From a gamma proteobacterium HdN1 (GTDB lineage: Bacteria; Pseudomonadota; Gammaproteobacteria; Pseudomonadales; Ketobacteraceae): a DNA stretch of 64,000 nt. Both the position numbers and the translations under genes were made by a program. Below the pieces are notes generated by a model. That model saw nothing but the letters and a program-made list of their open reading frames with translations, was not told where the DNA came from and did no database searches. Location: the NCBI GenBank assembly GCA_000198515.1, contig FP929140.1, forward strand, positions 1,772,527 to 1,836,526. The letters are read 5' to 3'. Below are positions 9,140-18,535 of the stretch, piece after piece (the stretch's first letter is position 1; every line of letters begins with the position of its first letter).

Positions 9140-12100
9140 CTATTTTGTTGCCGAGCTTGAGGCTGCTGGAGTGGAGGCAGCAGGGGTTAATCCTAGCGCG
9201 AGGTTTGAGCCTAGGTTTTTGATCATCACATCCAGTTGATCAAAGGCCATATCAATTCCGTTTTCTCGAAATCGCGAGGCAATGGCGGAATACAGTTCGT
9301 CCACTACCGCGTCGCGGTCGTTCAGTTCACGAACGTGTACGCGCATTTCAAAATCAAAGGTGCTTGCGCCGATATTTAGGAAAAACAATGAGGGTTCTGG
9401 CTCGGGCATCACTCTTGGATTGCTGCGCGCGACTTCTAACATGATGCGACGCGCGAGTGGGAGATCGGTTTCATAGGCGAGGCCAATGCGAATGACTACG
9501 CGGGTAACGGTATCGGTCAGTGACCAATTGATTAGCTGACTCGTGATAAACGTTTTGTTGGGGACGATGATTTCTTTGCGATTGGCATCAATGATCGTGG
9601 TTGCGCGGATACGGATTCGGCTGACCCTTCCGGAGAGATCACCAATTGTGACTACGTCGCCGATGCGAACCGGACGTTCAAACAGAATGATCAAGCCGGA
9701 AATAAAATTCGCAAAGATTTCCTGCATGCCAAAGCCGATGCCTACCGATAATGCGGCTACAAGCCACTGTAGTTTGTCCCAACTGACCCCTAGTGTTGAG
9801 AGGGTTGTAGCGGCGCCCGTGCCGATGATGATGTAGGAGAGCAGCGTGGTGATCGCGTAGGCGCTGCCTTGGCCAAGTTTGATGCGCGAGAGCACGGTAA
9901 CTTCGAGCAAGCCGGGAAGGTTGCCTGCCAAAACGATCGTGATTGCAATCACGATGATGCTGCCAAGCAAATCCAATAGACTCAGCGGCACAAGCGTTGT
10001 GGTGTCGCCGCTTGCATTGCTGTATTCGTATAGGGTGATATTGTCGAGGTAGGAAAATACGGTAAGCAAGTCGGCCCACACCCAATAAAGTGCGGTGATC
10101 AATAACGCGCTCAAGCCAAGGCGAATCAGCCGTAACGACTGCTGGTTGACGCGGTTGATGTCGATTCTTGGTTCTTCCAGTGGAATCTCGTCGTCGCTGC
10201 TTTCTTTGTTGGCGATACGTTTTGCTAGCGCAATTTGCCAAGCTAATCGGCGTGCAGCAACGGCGAGGCCGCGCTCAACCGCTCCTTGTACGACGATCCA
10301 GATCAACAGTAGAGAGAGCGTCTCAATGAGGCGATCGGTAAGTTTGAGCGCGGTATAGTAATACCCAAGAGCAATGGCGCCACTCAGTGCAAGCGGTAAA
10401 AGCACGACGGACAAGCTGATCGCTTTGCGCAAGATCGTTGCATTCTCCGCAAGTGGGCCAGAAAGCAAGAGGCGCGCAAGCAGCCAAGCCATGAGAAGAA
10501 AGCCACTCAGCACAACGACAAGTCCGATCACGTCTTCGGCAAGTTCTGAAGGCTGATGCTCGGCAACAGTTACCACCGCGACTAGCGCAATAACAACAAA
10601 GCCCAGCCTGCGAACATAGGTGTGAAGATAGGCAATGATTTCTTTCGGCCAGCGGAAGTGCAGCTCAGCAACACCGTTTGGCGCAAGGATTCGATAGACG
10701 GTGTAGAAAACAAGCCATGCTTGCGCCATTTCGAGTAGAGCGCTGCCAAGCGCGACGTTTTGGCCGCGTGCGTCAAGAAGTAGAGCGAGCCCCGCAAGCC
10801 CTAATAGCAGCGTTACAGGGAGAGCGAGAAGAATGTTGAGTAGAATGGCAACCGGCGTATGCAGCTGGCTGTCGCGCTTGACGCGCCCAATGGCCGTGTG
10901 AAGTGCAGCAAGCTTATTTGCAATCCAAGTGCGCCGCCAGAGCAGTATGCCCACCAATAGCAGCAGCGGAATAAAGAGCCAAGGCCGGTTTCCAAGACCA
11001 TAACTTAGTTCTCGCACCGAGGTTGCCCACGGCAAACTTGCCAGTTGGTGCTGAAGATAACGTGGTGCCTGTTTCAGCCAGTCAAGGTCTAGCGGTTTAT
11101 TGCTTGGAATCCAGAATAGCTGTTTGTCCAAGGTTTCGCGCATCGCTTTGGCGGTGGCTTGCAGCTGCTTTTGATTGATCTGAAGGTTGATGGCTTCGCT
11201 CAGTACGGCGTTTAATTCGCGGTTGATTTGATCGTAGAGCGTGGCGCGGGTTTTTAGAAGGTCAATCAGCGGTGCACGGGTTTCGGCGCTCATTTCTTGG
11301 GGGTGATTGGCGAGAAGGGCTTCGGCATCTGCTTCGGGGTTGGTGAGCTTGTCACGTGCCTGGCTGATTTTGAATTGGTAGAGACGGGTGTCGCCGATTT
11401 CATCTGCTAAGGGCTGGTCTTCGCTGGGTTGCAGTTGGGGGAGAGCTTCTTGCTGCTGGTAAAGGATGCGAGCGAGCAATAGGCTGCCTTTGAGGACGTC
11501 AATCTGCTCGTCGAGCGCTTGCTCGGCTTGAGCGAGGCTATCTAGCTGCTGTTTCGTGCGGAGGTTTTGCTGAGTAAGTTCGTTGAGGCGGTTGGTTGCG
11601 CTGAGCAAATAATCCGAGAGCTGTACGTTGGTGGCGCTTTCCTTGGCGAGTAAGCTATCGGAGCCAGCATTTTGTGCGGTGCGCGTCAGCTCGGCCATGG
11701 TTTGCTCGGAGCGTTCGCGGCGGCGTTCGTTGATGAGTGTCTGAAGCGTTTCGTTTTCTTGCTCGATGCGGCGAATCCGCTCCGTAAGCAAGTCGCGACG
11801 GGTGGTTGCGAGGTCTTGCAGGAGACTGTTGCCGGCGAGTTCGGTGCGTAGAAATTCGGATTGGGTATCTAACGCGGCCTGTTCTGCGCTGCGCTGTTCC
11901 TGTTGATCGGCACTTAGCGGACGCGATGAATCCTTACTACTTTTAAGTTCTAGGCTGATCTGCTGCATTCGCGCTTGATTTGCGCTGATTTGCGCTTGGG
12001 CGCGCTCGGGCCGCGTTTGCGCATTGATGATGTCGATGTTGGTGTCGTTTAGCTGTTTCTGCCAGTCACTCAACTGGTTGCGGCGCTGCTCTTGCTGGGC

Positions 12101-12487
12101 TTCTAGCTGGGTAATTTCCGCTTTTTCGAACTGGGTTTGAATGGGTAGGGTTTTGGATTTTTGCAGTCGTAAGAGTTCTTGCTGCATTTCTTGGATACGC
12201 TGTGGGGCTTGGTTGAGCCTCTTTTTTACCTCAGTCAAGCGTTCTTGATTCTCTTGCGCTTGCTTTAGGAACACAAGCGTTTGATCAAGCGTCGCCTTGA
12301 TCGCTGCTTGGTCTGCCTCTGTAGAACCGCTTTTGGGGAGCTTGTCGATTTTCTGCTGCACTTGGAGCGCGCTTGGCAGCGGAAAAGCCGCGTGTGCGCT
12401 TGAGTGGGGGAAGATTGCAATCTGTGCGAACAAAGCAGATAAAAGGAAACGAATTGCCAAAAAAGACGGTAGACGCAGTGTGGGCAT
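9140..12487 (-). CDS. Large mechanosensitive channel of the MscK/MscM (KefA/YjeP) type
   Basis: Inner-membrane channel of 1115 residues that releases solutes on hypo-osmotic shock. A signal peptide (ending in SSAHA, ~residue 33) leads to a long periplasmic coiled-coil domain (~35-500), rich in Gln and Glu. Then follows a block of about ten membrane helices from ~510 to ~900. The C-terminal MscS core contains GFGMQEIFANFISGLIILFE and ERPVRIGDVVTIGDLSG, then the beta domain with IIVPNKTFITSQLINWSL. Size and order match MscK/MscM, not the small MscS. The tail after ~1095 is Ala/Ser/Pro rich. It is transcribed away from the hemerythrin gene and shares a 123-bp promoter gap with it. Confidence 0.93.
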   Translation of the reverse strand: MPTLRLPSFLAIRFLLSALFAQIAIFPHSSAHAAFPLPSALQVQQKIDKLPKSGSTEADQAAIKATLDQTLVFLKQAQENQERLTEVKKRLNQAPQRIQEMQQELLRLQKSKTLPIQTQFEKAEITQLEAQQEQRRNQLSDWQKQLNDTNIDIINAQTRPERAQAQISANQARMQQISLELKSSKDSSRPLSADQQEQRSAEQAALDTQSEFLRTELAGNSLLQDLATTRRDLLTERIRRIEQENETLQTLINERRRERSEQTMAELTRTAQNAGSDSLLAKESATNVQLSDYLLSATNRLNELTQQNLRTKQQLDSLAQAEQALDEQIDVLKGSLLLARILYQQQEALPQLQPSEDQPLADEIGDTRLYQFKISQARDKLTNPEADAEALLANHPQEMSAETRAPLIDLLKTRATLYDQINRELNAVLSEAINLQINQKQLQATAKAMRETLDKQLFWIPSNKPLDLDWLKQAPRYLQHQLASLPWATSVRELSYGLGNRPWLFIPLLLLVGILLWRRTWIANKLAALHTAIGRVKRDSQLHTPVAILLNILLALPVTLLLGLAGLALLLDARGQNVALGSALLEMAQAWLVFYTVYRILAPNGVAELHFRWPKEIIAYLHTYVRRLGFVVIALVAVVTVAEHQPSELAEDVIGLVVVLSGFLLMAWLLARLLLSGPLAENATILRKAISLSVVLLPLALSGAIALGYYYTALKLTDRLIETLSLLLIWIVVQGAVERGLAVAARRLAWQIALAKRIANKESSDDEIPLEEPRIDINRVNQQSLRLIRLGLSALLITALYWVWADLLTVFSYLDNITLYEYSNASGDTTTLVPLSLLDLLGSIIVIAITIVLAGNLPGLLEVTVLSRIKLGQGSAYAITTLLSYIIIGTGAATTLSTLGVSWDKLQWLVAALSVGIGFGMQEIFANFISGLIILFERPVRIGDVVTIGDLSGRVSRIRIRATTIIDANRKEIIVPNKTFITSQLINWSLTDTVTRVVIRIGLAYETDLPLARRIMLEVARSNPRVMPEPEPSLFFLNIGASTFDFEMRVHVRELNDRDAVVDELYSAIASRFRENGIDMAFDQLDVMIKNLGSNLALGLTPAASTPAASSSATK

Positions 12488-12592
12488 AGACAGAGTGCTC
12501 GTTTAATATTGGCAGCCGACAGCATCGCCGCGTCGCGACATGTCGTAAACTGCGGGACAACCCGGTCGCGCATTATACATGAGAGCCATAGC

Positions 12593-12624
12593 ACGTGAGA
12601 GTGACACAACGTGAGAGCAGGTGA
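12593..12624. repeat. 16-bp imperfect duplication over the hemerythrin gene start
   Basis: ACGTGAGAGTGACACA is followed directly by ACGTGAGAGCAGGTGA. Each copy contains a GTG; the second is the first candidate start codon of the hemerythrin gene. Confidence 0.6.
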
Positions 12625-13105
12625 AAATTTGATTCAGCCAACTCCAGCACAAATCCTATTGCAGCAGCATCGTCAGCTGGATCAACAGATTGCGCTGCTG
12701 ATGGACGGGCGCGGAGATGCATGGGTGTTAGCGAGGGTAATTCAACAACTCGTGCTGCATTTGTATGTTGAAGAAGACCTCATGTTTCCTCTGGTCAACA
12801 GCCCGCGTCTACGTATGCCGCTCGCAGTAATGAGGGATGAGCATGGGCAAATCTGGGACCTTTTGCAGGCGCTCAGCCGGTTTTCAAGCAAAGCCGCTCC
12901 GCTAGAGGAATCTGTGAAAGTAATGTGCCAACAATTGCTCGACCTGTTCGCGCTGCACAATCCGAAGGAGGAAGATATTGTCTATCCGGCGATTGATCAC
13001 TATAACGAGACGGATCTTGCGGAGCCATCGTTAGTGGACGATATTGTGAACGCCGAGCTTCCTGTGGGTTGGGTTTGCGAGGCACGCAGAGGAGGTAGCG
13101 CTTAA
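12611..13105 (+). CDS. Hemerythrin-domain (HHE) protein
   Basis: Soluble four-helix protein, up to 164 residues, with the di-iron ligand pattern of bacterial hemerythrins: His20 (QQHRQLD), His50 and Glu54 (LHLYVEEDLMFP), His78 (RDEHGQIW), His116 and Glu120/121 (LHNPKEEDIVYP). Such proteins bind oxygen, nitric oxide or iron, or protect Fe-S proteins. There is no fused signalling domain, so the role is open. The start is uncertain: GTG at 12611 gives the longest product; TTG at 12629 has CAGGTGA at better spacing. It is divergent from the mechanosensitive channel and followed by a repeat-filled gap before the next dehydrogenase. Confidence 0.88.
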   Translation: MRAGENLIQPTPAQILLQQHRQLDQQIALLMDGRGDAWVLARVIQQLVLHLYVEEDLMFPLVNSPRLRMPLAVMRDEHGQIWDLLQALSRFSSKAAPLEESVKVMCQQLLDLFALHNPKEEDIVYPAIDHYNETDLAEPSLVDDIVNAELPVGWVCEARRGGSA

Positions 13106-13134
13106 ACCATCTGTGCAGCATCGTGAGACGGGTT

Positions 13135-13258
13135 AGCAACTTTTCCACCCATAGCAACTTTTTCGTCTATAGCAACTTTTTCGTCTATAGCGCCTTTTTC
13201 GTCTATAGCGCCTTTTTCGTCTATAGCAACTGTCTGGCCTAAGCAACTTTAACGGAGT
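13135..13258. repeat. 18-bp tandem repeat array, about 6 copies, upstream of acyl-CoA dehydrogenase
   Basis: Unit AGCAACTTTTTCGTCTAT. Copies start at 13135, 13153, 13171, 13189, 13207 and 13225, with a degenerate last copy at 13242. Copies 2 and 3 are identical, copies 4 and 5 are identical to each other (AGCGCC variant), and the outer copies are diverged. The array ends in the ribosome site GGAG of the gene at 13266. There are no spacers, so it is not a CRISPR array. Confidence 0.95.
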
Positions 13259-13265
13259 AGTGGTT

Positions 13266-15056
13266 ATGCCCACCTACAAAGCGCCCTTGCGCGATATCGA
13301 ATTTGTACTTCACGAAGTCTTTGACGCCGAAAAACACTACCAATCCCTCGGTTTCTCCGACGTCAACCGTGAGCTCATTGACACGATTCTCGCGGAAAGC
13401 GCGAAATTTACCGAACAGGAGCTGGACCCTATTCGTCATAGCGGTGACGAAATCGGGGCGCGCCTAACGGATGGAAAAGTGGTGACACCACCTGGATTCA
13501 CCGAGGCATTTAATGCTTACCGAGAAAACGGCTGGGCGGCGATGTCTTGTGCAACAGAGTGGGGTGGCCAAGGTTTGCCACACAGCTTAATGATCCTGTT
13601 CCACGAGATGGCCTTTACCGCCAATGTTGCTTGGTGCGCTGCGGGGACGCTTACGCACGGTGCGATTCGAGCCATTGAAGCACATGCGAGTGATGAACTA
13701 AAAGCAGCCTATTTACCCAAACTAGTGTCTGCAGAATGGACGGGCACAATGTGCCTGACTGAGCCTCAGGCGGGCAGCGACGTCGGTTTGGTGAAAACGC
13801 GCGCAGAACCGGAGAACGATGGCAGCTACCGCATTACCGGCACCAAAATTTTTATTACGCAAGGTGAGAACGATTACTCTACCAATATCATTCACTTAGT
13901 TCTCGCGCGCCTACCAGATGCGCCAAAGGGGCCGAAGGGAATCAGCCTTTTTATCGTGCCAAAATTTTTGCCTACGCCTAAAAATGAACCAGGTAGCCGT
14001 AACGCAGTTTCTTGCGGCGCTCTTGAGAAAAAGATGGGGCTGAAAGCATCGCCCACCTGTGTTCTTAATTTCGATGGCGCAACGGGCTGGATGATCGGCT
14101 CACCAAACGGTGGGCTTGCGGCAATGTTCACCATGATGAATGCCGCGCGCCTTGACGTTGGGATCGAAGGGCTAGGTGCTGCAGAATTGTCCTTTCAAGG
14201 CGCGCTCGCCTATGCGCGTGAACGCCTACAAATGCGCGCGCCTACCGAGCCTGTTTGCCCAGAGAAGCCTGCCGATCCGATCATTGCGCACCCTGACGTA
14301 CGTCGTATGTTGATGACGCAGAAGGCACTGTCAGAAGGCTGCCGCGCACTTGCCTATTCCATCGCTTTAGCACTGGACACCCAAGACCATGCAAGTGGAG
14401 ATGTTAAAAAGCAGGCAGCCGATCTGATTGCACTGCTAACTCCGATCAACAAAGCATTTCTCACTGATCGTGGTTTGGAATGTGCTAACTACGGCGTGCA
14501 AGTTTTTGGTGGTCACGGCTATATTTGTGAAAACGGTATGGAGCAAATCGTTCGTGACGTTCGTATTGCGCTGATCTACGAGGGTACAAATGGTATCCAA
14601 GCAAACGATTTGATTGGCCGAAAACTTGCCGGCAGTCGCGGAAAACTTGTGTTTGATTACATTGATCAAGCAGAAGCGTTCTGTTTAGGAAACAAGTTTG
14701 AGCGCCTTGCTAGCATGGTCGCCAGCCTACAGCAACATCTGAAAGAATGGCGGCAAATTTCTGAGCACATTTTGGATGCTGGAAAGCAAGGCCCCAATTA
14801 CACGGCAGCGGTAGCGGTTTATTATTTAGACTATGCTGGCTACGTGGTACTTGCCTATCTTTGGGCAAGAATGGCTCAAGTCGCTGCAGAGCAGTTAGCG
14901 AAAGGGACGGGCAATACTTATTTCTACGATGCAAAGCTGATCACCGCACAGTTTTATTTTGAGCAAATTTTGCCAAGAACCCGTAGTTTAGTGGAGCTAG
15001 TGAAAGCAAGCCCCGCCTCAATCATGGGATTACCTGAGGACTGCTTCGGCTTTTAG
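13266..15056 (+). CDS. Acyl-CoA dehydrogenase, long form with C-terminal extension (paralogue)
   Basis: A 596-residue FAD enzyme of beta-oxidation type, clearly a paralogue of the gene at 2632-4452: same start (MPTYKAPLRDIEFVL), same MCLTEPQAGSDVG and GTKIFITQGEND motifs, and the catalytic glutamate in IYEGTNGIQ at residue 439. The C-terminal extension (~470-596) is shared too, including a similar ending (MQMEVDHFSFL there, IMGLPEDCFGF here). The ATG at 13266 has GGAG at nine bases; a GTG at 13260 is too close. Having two such paralogues within 10 kb suggests different chain-length or branched substrates. A short inverted repeat, CTAAGCG-N7-CGCTTAG, lies at 15130-15150 after the gene. Confidence 0.93.
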   Translation: MPTYKAPLRDIEFVLHEVFDAEKHYQSLGFSDVNRELIDTILAESAKFTEQELDPIRHSGDEIGARLTDGKVVTPPGFTEAFNAYRENGWAAMSCATEWGGQGLPHSLMILFHEMAFTANVAWCAAGTLTHGAIRAIEAHASDELKAAYLPKLVSAEWTGTMCLTEPQAGSDVGLVKTRAEPENDGSYRITGTKIFITQGENDYSTNIIHLVLARLPDAPKGPKGISLFIVPKFLPTPKNEPGSRNAVSCGALEKKMGLKASPTCVLNFDGATGWMIGSPNGGLAAMFTMMNAARLDVGIEGLGAAELSFQGALAYARERLQMRAPTEPVCPEKPADPIIAHPDVRRMLMTQKALSEGCRALAYSIALALDTQDHASGDVKKQAADLIALLTPINKAFLTDRGLECANYGVQVFGGHGYICENGMEQIVRDVRIALIYEGTNGIQANDLIGRKLAGSRGKLVFDYIDQAEAFCLGNKFERLASMVASLQQHLKEWRQISEHILDAGKQGPNYTAAVAVYYLDYAGYVVLAYLWARMAQVAAEQLAKGTGNTYFYDAKLITAQFYFEQILPRTRSLVELVKASPASIMGLPEDCFGF

Positions 15057-15237
15057 GAGCTCGAAGCGAGGAACGTTGTGTGGAGAGTTCCGTTGTTAAC
15101 AAAATAAAAATACACAGATAACAGCAGCCCTAAGCGGGTATTTCGCTTAGAATGCCGCTCGTCAGCGCGGCTTACACCGACCAGGGAAGCGTTTGTGTAA
15201 TCCGTGCATTCTTACTATTTATTTAAGGGCCTGTTTT

Positions 15238-16218
15238 ATGCTCTTTCCTAGAGCTTCCCACTTAGTTGGGCGTTTAAGCGAACGGCTAATTCCTGACCGA
15301 TGGTTTTACCTTTTGAGATATGCGGTTTCCCACAGGCGTCTGCCGAACCTCAAACAGCCAACGACACTTTCTGAAAAAGTGTTGTGGCTACAAATGTATG
15401 ATCGCAATCCGTTGAGAAAGCTGTTTCCTGATAAATACGCATCTCGCGCATACATAGAATCTTGTGGTTATGGCGCGCATCTTCCTGAATTACTGGGGAT
15501 TTATGAGAGCCCTTTAGAAATTGATTTTTCAAGCTTACCCAATCGCTATGTAGTGAAATGCAGCCATGGTTGCGGGTTTAACTATATTGTTCCAGATGCG
15601 AGCAAATTGGATCGCGGGGAGTTAATCGCGCTGTGCAATCAATGGCTCTCGGTTGATTACTACTATTACCGCCGTGAATGGTACTACAAGGGCTTGCCAA
15701 AGCGAGTTTTGGTTGAGGCGTTCATTCAGGGCGAGGGGGATCGGCCACCGTGGGACTTCAAGATTTTTCTTGCACACGGAAAACCCTTCATGATCGTTGT
15801 AGATGCCGACCGTTTTTCTGGGCACCGGCGCGCAATCTTCGATGTGCAATGGAAACGGATTCCGGTCAAGTACATTAAGCCAGAACTTACGGCACCGGTG
15901 GAGCGCCCTGCACAACTCGATGCGATGATTGAGGCCGCGATTCGGCTAAGTGCGAACCTTGCGTTTGCCCGAGTTGATTTCTACGTGACAGAAAATAGGT
16001 TTTATATTGGGGAGATCACCAATTTCCCTGACGGAGGCAATTTGAAGATCGGGCCGCCGGAGGAGGATGAGCGCCTAGGCCGAGAATTTGGCTCTTTGAA
16101 AAAGAGCGACCTTTGCGGAAGGCAAGGCTACGATGCTCAGAACCAGTTGTCAGGAGAAAAGGTGGTGCAGGAGGGATCTTCCAGCGCAGTAGAAAAGCGG
16201 CTGGAAGTACACGAGTAA
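15238..16218 (+). CDS. TupA-like ATP-grasp protein of the polysaccharide locus
   Basis: 326-residue soluble protein of the ATP-grasp TupA-like family, commonly found in capsule, teichuronic-acid and EPS loci. Recognisable pieces: LPNLKQPTTLSEKVLWLQ near the start, YVVKCSHGCGFNYIVPD (ATP-binding strand and lysine), PWDFKIFLAHGKPFMIVVD in the centre, and the metal-binding end FARVDFYV...IGEITNFPDGG. The exact ligation or transfer reaction is not known. The ATG at 15238 has AAGGG nearby; an upstream GTG opening at 15193 has no ribosome site. It stands at the left edge of the EPS locus, converging on the wzc-like gene with a strong terminator between them. Confidence 0.85.
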   Translation: MLFPRASHLVGRLSERLIPDRWFYLLRYAVSHRRLPNLKQPTTLSEKVLWLQMYDRNPLRKLFPDKYASRAYIESCGYGAHLPELLGIYESPLEIDFSSLPNRYVVKCSHGCGFNYIVPDASKLDRGELIALCNQWLSVDYYYYRREWYYKGLPKRVLVEAFIQGEGDRPPWDFKIFLAHGKPFMIVVDADRFSGHRRAIFDVQWKRIPVKYIKPELTAPVERPAQLDAMIEAAIRLSANLAFARVDFYVTENRFYIGEITNFPDGGNLKIGPPEEDERLGREFGSLKKSDLCGRQGYDAQNQLSGEKVVQEGSSSAVEKRLEVHE

Positions 16219-16242
16219 TTTCTCATTCGCGAATACAGTGTC

Positions 16243-16277
16243 GCGTAATAAAAAAAGCCCGCATAATAAAAAAGCCC
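16243..16277. repeat. 17/18-bp duplication leading into a terminator
   Basis: GCGTAATAAAAAAAGCCC at 16243-16260 is followed directly by GCATAATAAAAAAGCCC. The second copy forms the left arm of the terminator hairpin at 16268-16303, so the hairpin arm itself was duplicated. Confidence 0.75.
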
Positions 16278-16303
16278 TGAAGATGTAACTTCAGGGCTTT
16301 TTG
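16268..16303. terminator. Bidirectional rho-independent terminator between convergent EPS genes
   Basis: AAAAAGCCCTGAAG and CTTCAGGGCTTTTT form a 14-bp perfect stem with a 6-base loop and T tracts on both strands. It serves the ATP-grasp gene (plus) and the wzc-like gene (minus). Confidence 0.92.
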
Positions 16304-16322
16304 TTTGTAGTGTTAAAAACGG

Positions 16323-18479
16323 CTAGCGCGTGCTTTGGCTGACGTAGCCGTAACCACCAACGCTATAGCCGCCGCCGTACTCTCCGTAAGACGCGAGGCG
16401 ATCTGGATTGATCTGGTTGAGTACGACACCCATCACAGGAATGCGTGCCCGTCCAAATTGGGAGAGCCCGTTTCTGGCCTGTTGCGTGGTTGTACTTTCT
16501 GCCTTAATTACATAGATCACCGCATCAGCGAGCTTACCCATAAGCAGTGCATCACTCACAGGCAATACAGGCGGGCAGTCGATAATAATGCGATCGTAGT
16601 TCTCGCGGAGCTTTTCGATCAGTGCATGCAAACGACGCGAATTAATCAATTCCTGTGGGTTCGGTGGGATCTTGCCAGCCACCAGAATATCAACCTTGCT
16701 CGCCTGATCACGAACAATACAATCTTTGATTGGCGTGCTTGCGGCAACGAACTCTGTGAGGCCCACCTGATTAGATTCAATCCCGAAGGCTGGGCCGACG
16801 GCAGGTTTGCGAAGGTCGCAGTCGATCAACAGCACCCGCTCAATCTGCGAAAATGCGGCCGCAAGGTTGCTGGCAACCGTAGTCTTTCCTTCACTGGGCA
16901 GCGAGGATGCGACGAGCAGCACCTTATGCTCTTGATCCAGCGCGCTCAAGGTTACCCCAGTCCGCACTGTACGAATAGATTCATCGAACTCTTGCATGCC
17001 CGTTTGCTGATACTGCATCCGGCCTGCGCTGCTTTTCTTTTTCGTGAGCATTGGAATCAGGCCGAGTAGCGTCAAGCCAATGCGCGACTCTACATCTGCA
17101 GCATGGCGAATCTTGCTGTTCATAATGTCAATGAGAATTACATAGATGATTGCAAGAATGAATGCGCCTGCCATGGCAAGAGCCAAGAACAGCAGTTTGC
17201 GTGGCTTTGCAGGAACCGTTGGCACAGAAGCCGCTTCAACAACGCGCGCATTCGGGGTTGCAAGATCCGAAGTTTCGCGGGTTTCGCTCAAGCGTTTCTG
17301 GAAAACGTCGTAGAGGTTACGATTGGTTTCTACTTCACTCATCAGCGCGCGGTATTCGGACTCTTTGCGGCTTACCGATTGTACGTCAGTTTTTGCAGAA
17401 TTTACCGCAGAGGCGATGCTATTTGCTTGGTCTACCAGCATTTTGTGCTGGTTCTGGATGCTATCAATAACGCTATTGACTTGATTGGCCAAGATGGCTT
17501 GTGCGGCATCCCGTTCAGAGATCGCAGCCTTCATTTTGGGGTGCAGTTCCCCGTAACGGTTTTTCAGCTCAGCAACTTTTAGGTTTGCCTGCGCATAACT
17601 GCCGCGAAATTGCTGTACAAGCGGATCCGCTTTAATGACTGGGATTGCGAGCTTGTCGTCAATGCGAGCGTTGCGAACTTTTTCTACCTGTGCGTATGCA
17701 CTTTGAATATCGACGAGGTTTTTACGCGCATCCACAAGCTTTGCGCTTAACTGATCCAACTCACGCGCAGAGAGTGATTGGATGCCGTTGACGTCTACAA
17801 GGTGTTCACGTTCCTTAAAGGCTTGTAGCTTTTTCTCGGAAGCATCCACCGTGTCGCGCAACTCCTGCAACCGTGCCCCCATCCATGTTTCTGCTGCGCC
17901 CGAAGCTTGGCCGCGAGTCTCAAGATATGACTCGATATAGGCTTGAGCGTGTGCGTTTGCAACCGCAGCTGCCTGCTCTGGACTGTGTGATTCGAAGCTG
18001 ACGTTTACCAGCTGGGTGGCGCGTACTGGCGTGATGGAGAGCTGATCCTCATAGTGCGCTACGAGAGCCGCTTCGCGACGCTCCGGAGTTTGTGCTTCGA
18101 GCTTGGTACCAAGCATTCCGAGAATGGTGGTTTTAAGCGCAGAGGGTTCGAGATAAGGCAAAAACTCATCCGATTTGTCGAGCTCAAGGCGACCAATTAC
18201 TTTATCTGCAAGTGGACGCGATTTCAGAATTTCAAATTGCGTTTGCAGGTATTCCTGGCGGCGCGTATCTAACGCATAGACGTCTGGTATTGCGACAACA
18301 TTTTCCCCTTGCGACTCGATCAACAATGTCGCTGTTGCGCGGTATTGCGGGCTGATGGTGGACAAAAGCGCACCGGCAAGTAGCCCCACTCCCAGCGTTA
18401 TGCCGATAATGGTCCACTTTCTTCTCGTCACGACATTCCAGTACTGGCCAATGTCGATCTTTTCCACTGGGGTTTGCAT
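16323..18479 (-). CDS. Wzc-type polysaccharide co-polymerase with tyrosine autokinase domain
   Basis: Inner-membrane protein of 718 residues that controls polymer length and export of an exopolysaccharide. An N-terminal Wzz segment (GQYWNVVTRRKWTII) runs into helix 1 (~24-42); a periplasmic coiled-coil domain follows; helix 2 lies at ~428-452. The cytoplasmic BY-kinase domain has Walker A SSLPSEGKTT (~527-536), Walker A' VLLIDCDLRKP and Walker B RIIIDCPPV. The C-terminus is a glycine/tyrosine cluster (YGEYGGGYSVGGYGYV), the usual autophosphorylation tail. The ATG at 18479 has AAGG upstream; a TTG at 18509 lies in a duplicated segment. It is followed on the minus strand by no EPS gene, and preceded 52 bp upstream by the export protein gene. 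Confidence 0.95.
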   Translation of the reverse strand: MQTPVEKIDIGQYWNVVTRRKWTIIGITLGVGLLAGALLSTISPQYRATATLLIESQGENVVAIPDVYALDTRRQEYLQTQFEILKSRPLADKVIGRLELDKSDEFLPYLEPSALKTTILGMLGTKLEAQTPERREAALVAHYEDQLSITPVRATQLVNVSFESHSPEQAAAVANAHAQAYIESYLETRGQASGAAETWMGARLQELRDTVDASEKKLQAFKEREHLVDVNGIQSLSARELDQLSAKLVDARKNLVDIQSAYAQVEKVRNARIDDKLAIPVIKADPLVQQFRGSYAQANLKVAELKNRYGELHPKMKAAISERDAAQAILANQVNSVIDSIQNQHKMLVDQANSIASAVNSAKTDVQSVSRKESEYRALMSEVETNRNLYDVFQKRLSETRETSDLATPNARVVEAASVPTVPAKPRKLLFLALAMAGAFILAIIYVILIDIMNSKIRHAADVESRIGLTLLGLIPMLTKKKSSAGRMQYQQTGMQEFDESIRTVRTGVTLSALDQEHKVLLVASSLPSEGKTTVASNLAAAFSQIERVLLIDCDLRKPAVGPAFGIESNQVGLTEFVAASTPIKDCIVRDQASKVDILVAGKIPPNPQELINSRRLHALIEKLRENYDRIIIDCPPVLPVSDALLMGKLADAVIYVIKAESTTTQQARNGLSQFGRARIPVMGVVLNQINPDRLASYGEYGGGYSVGGYGYVSQSTR

Positions 18480-18485
18480 TTCTTT

Positions 18486-18535
18486 AACCTTGATAAAAAG
18501 AGACTTCAAAAACCTTGATAAAAAGAGACTTCAAA
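18486..18535. repeat. Perfect 25-bp tandem duplication between export protein and Wzc genes
   Basis: Two identical 25-bp units (18486-18510 and 18511-18535), each reading AACCTTGATAAAAAGAGACT plus TCAAA. On the minus strand the upstream copy contains the stop of the Wza-like gene and the downstream copy holds the AAGG ribosome site of the wzc-like gene. The ribosome site therefore exists twice. Confidence 0.97.

Noticed and set aside
13135-13258. Possible CRISPR array
   Set aside because: The 18-bp units are directly adjacent with no spacers, and no cas genes are present.
16335-17582. Two long plus-strand open frames (244 and 159 codons)
   Set aside because: Both are antisense to the Wzc-type kinase gene and have no domain.
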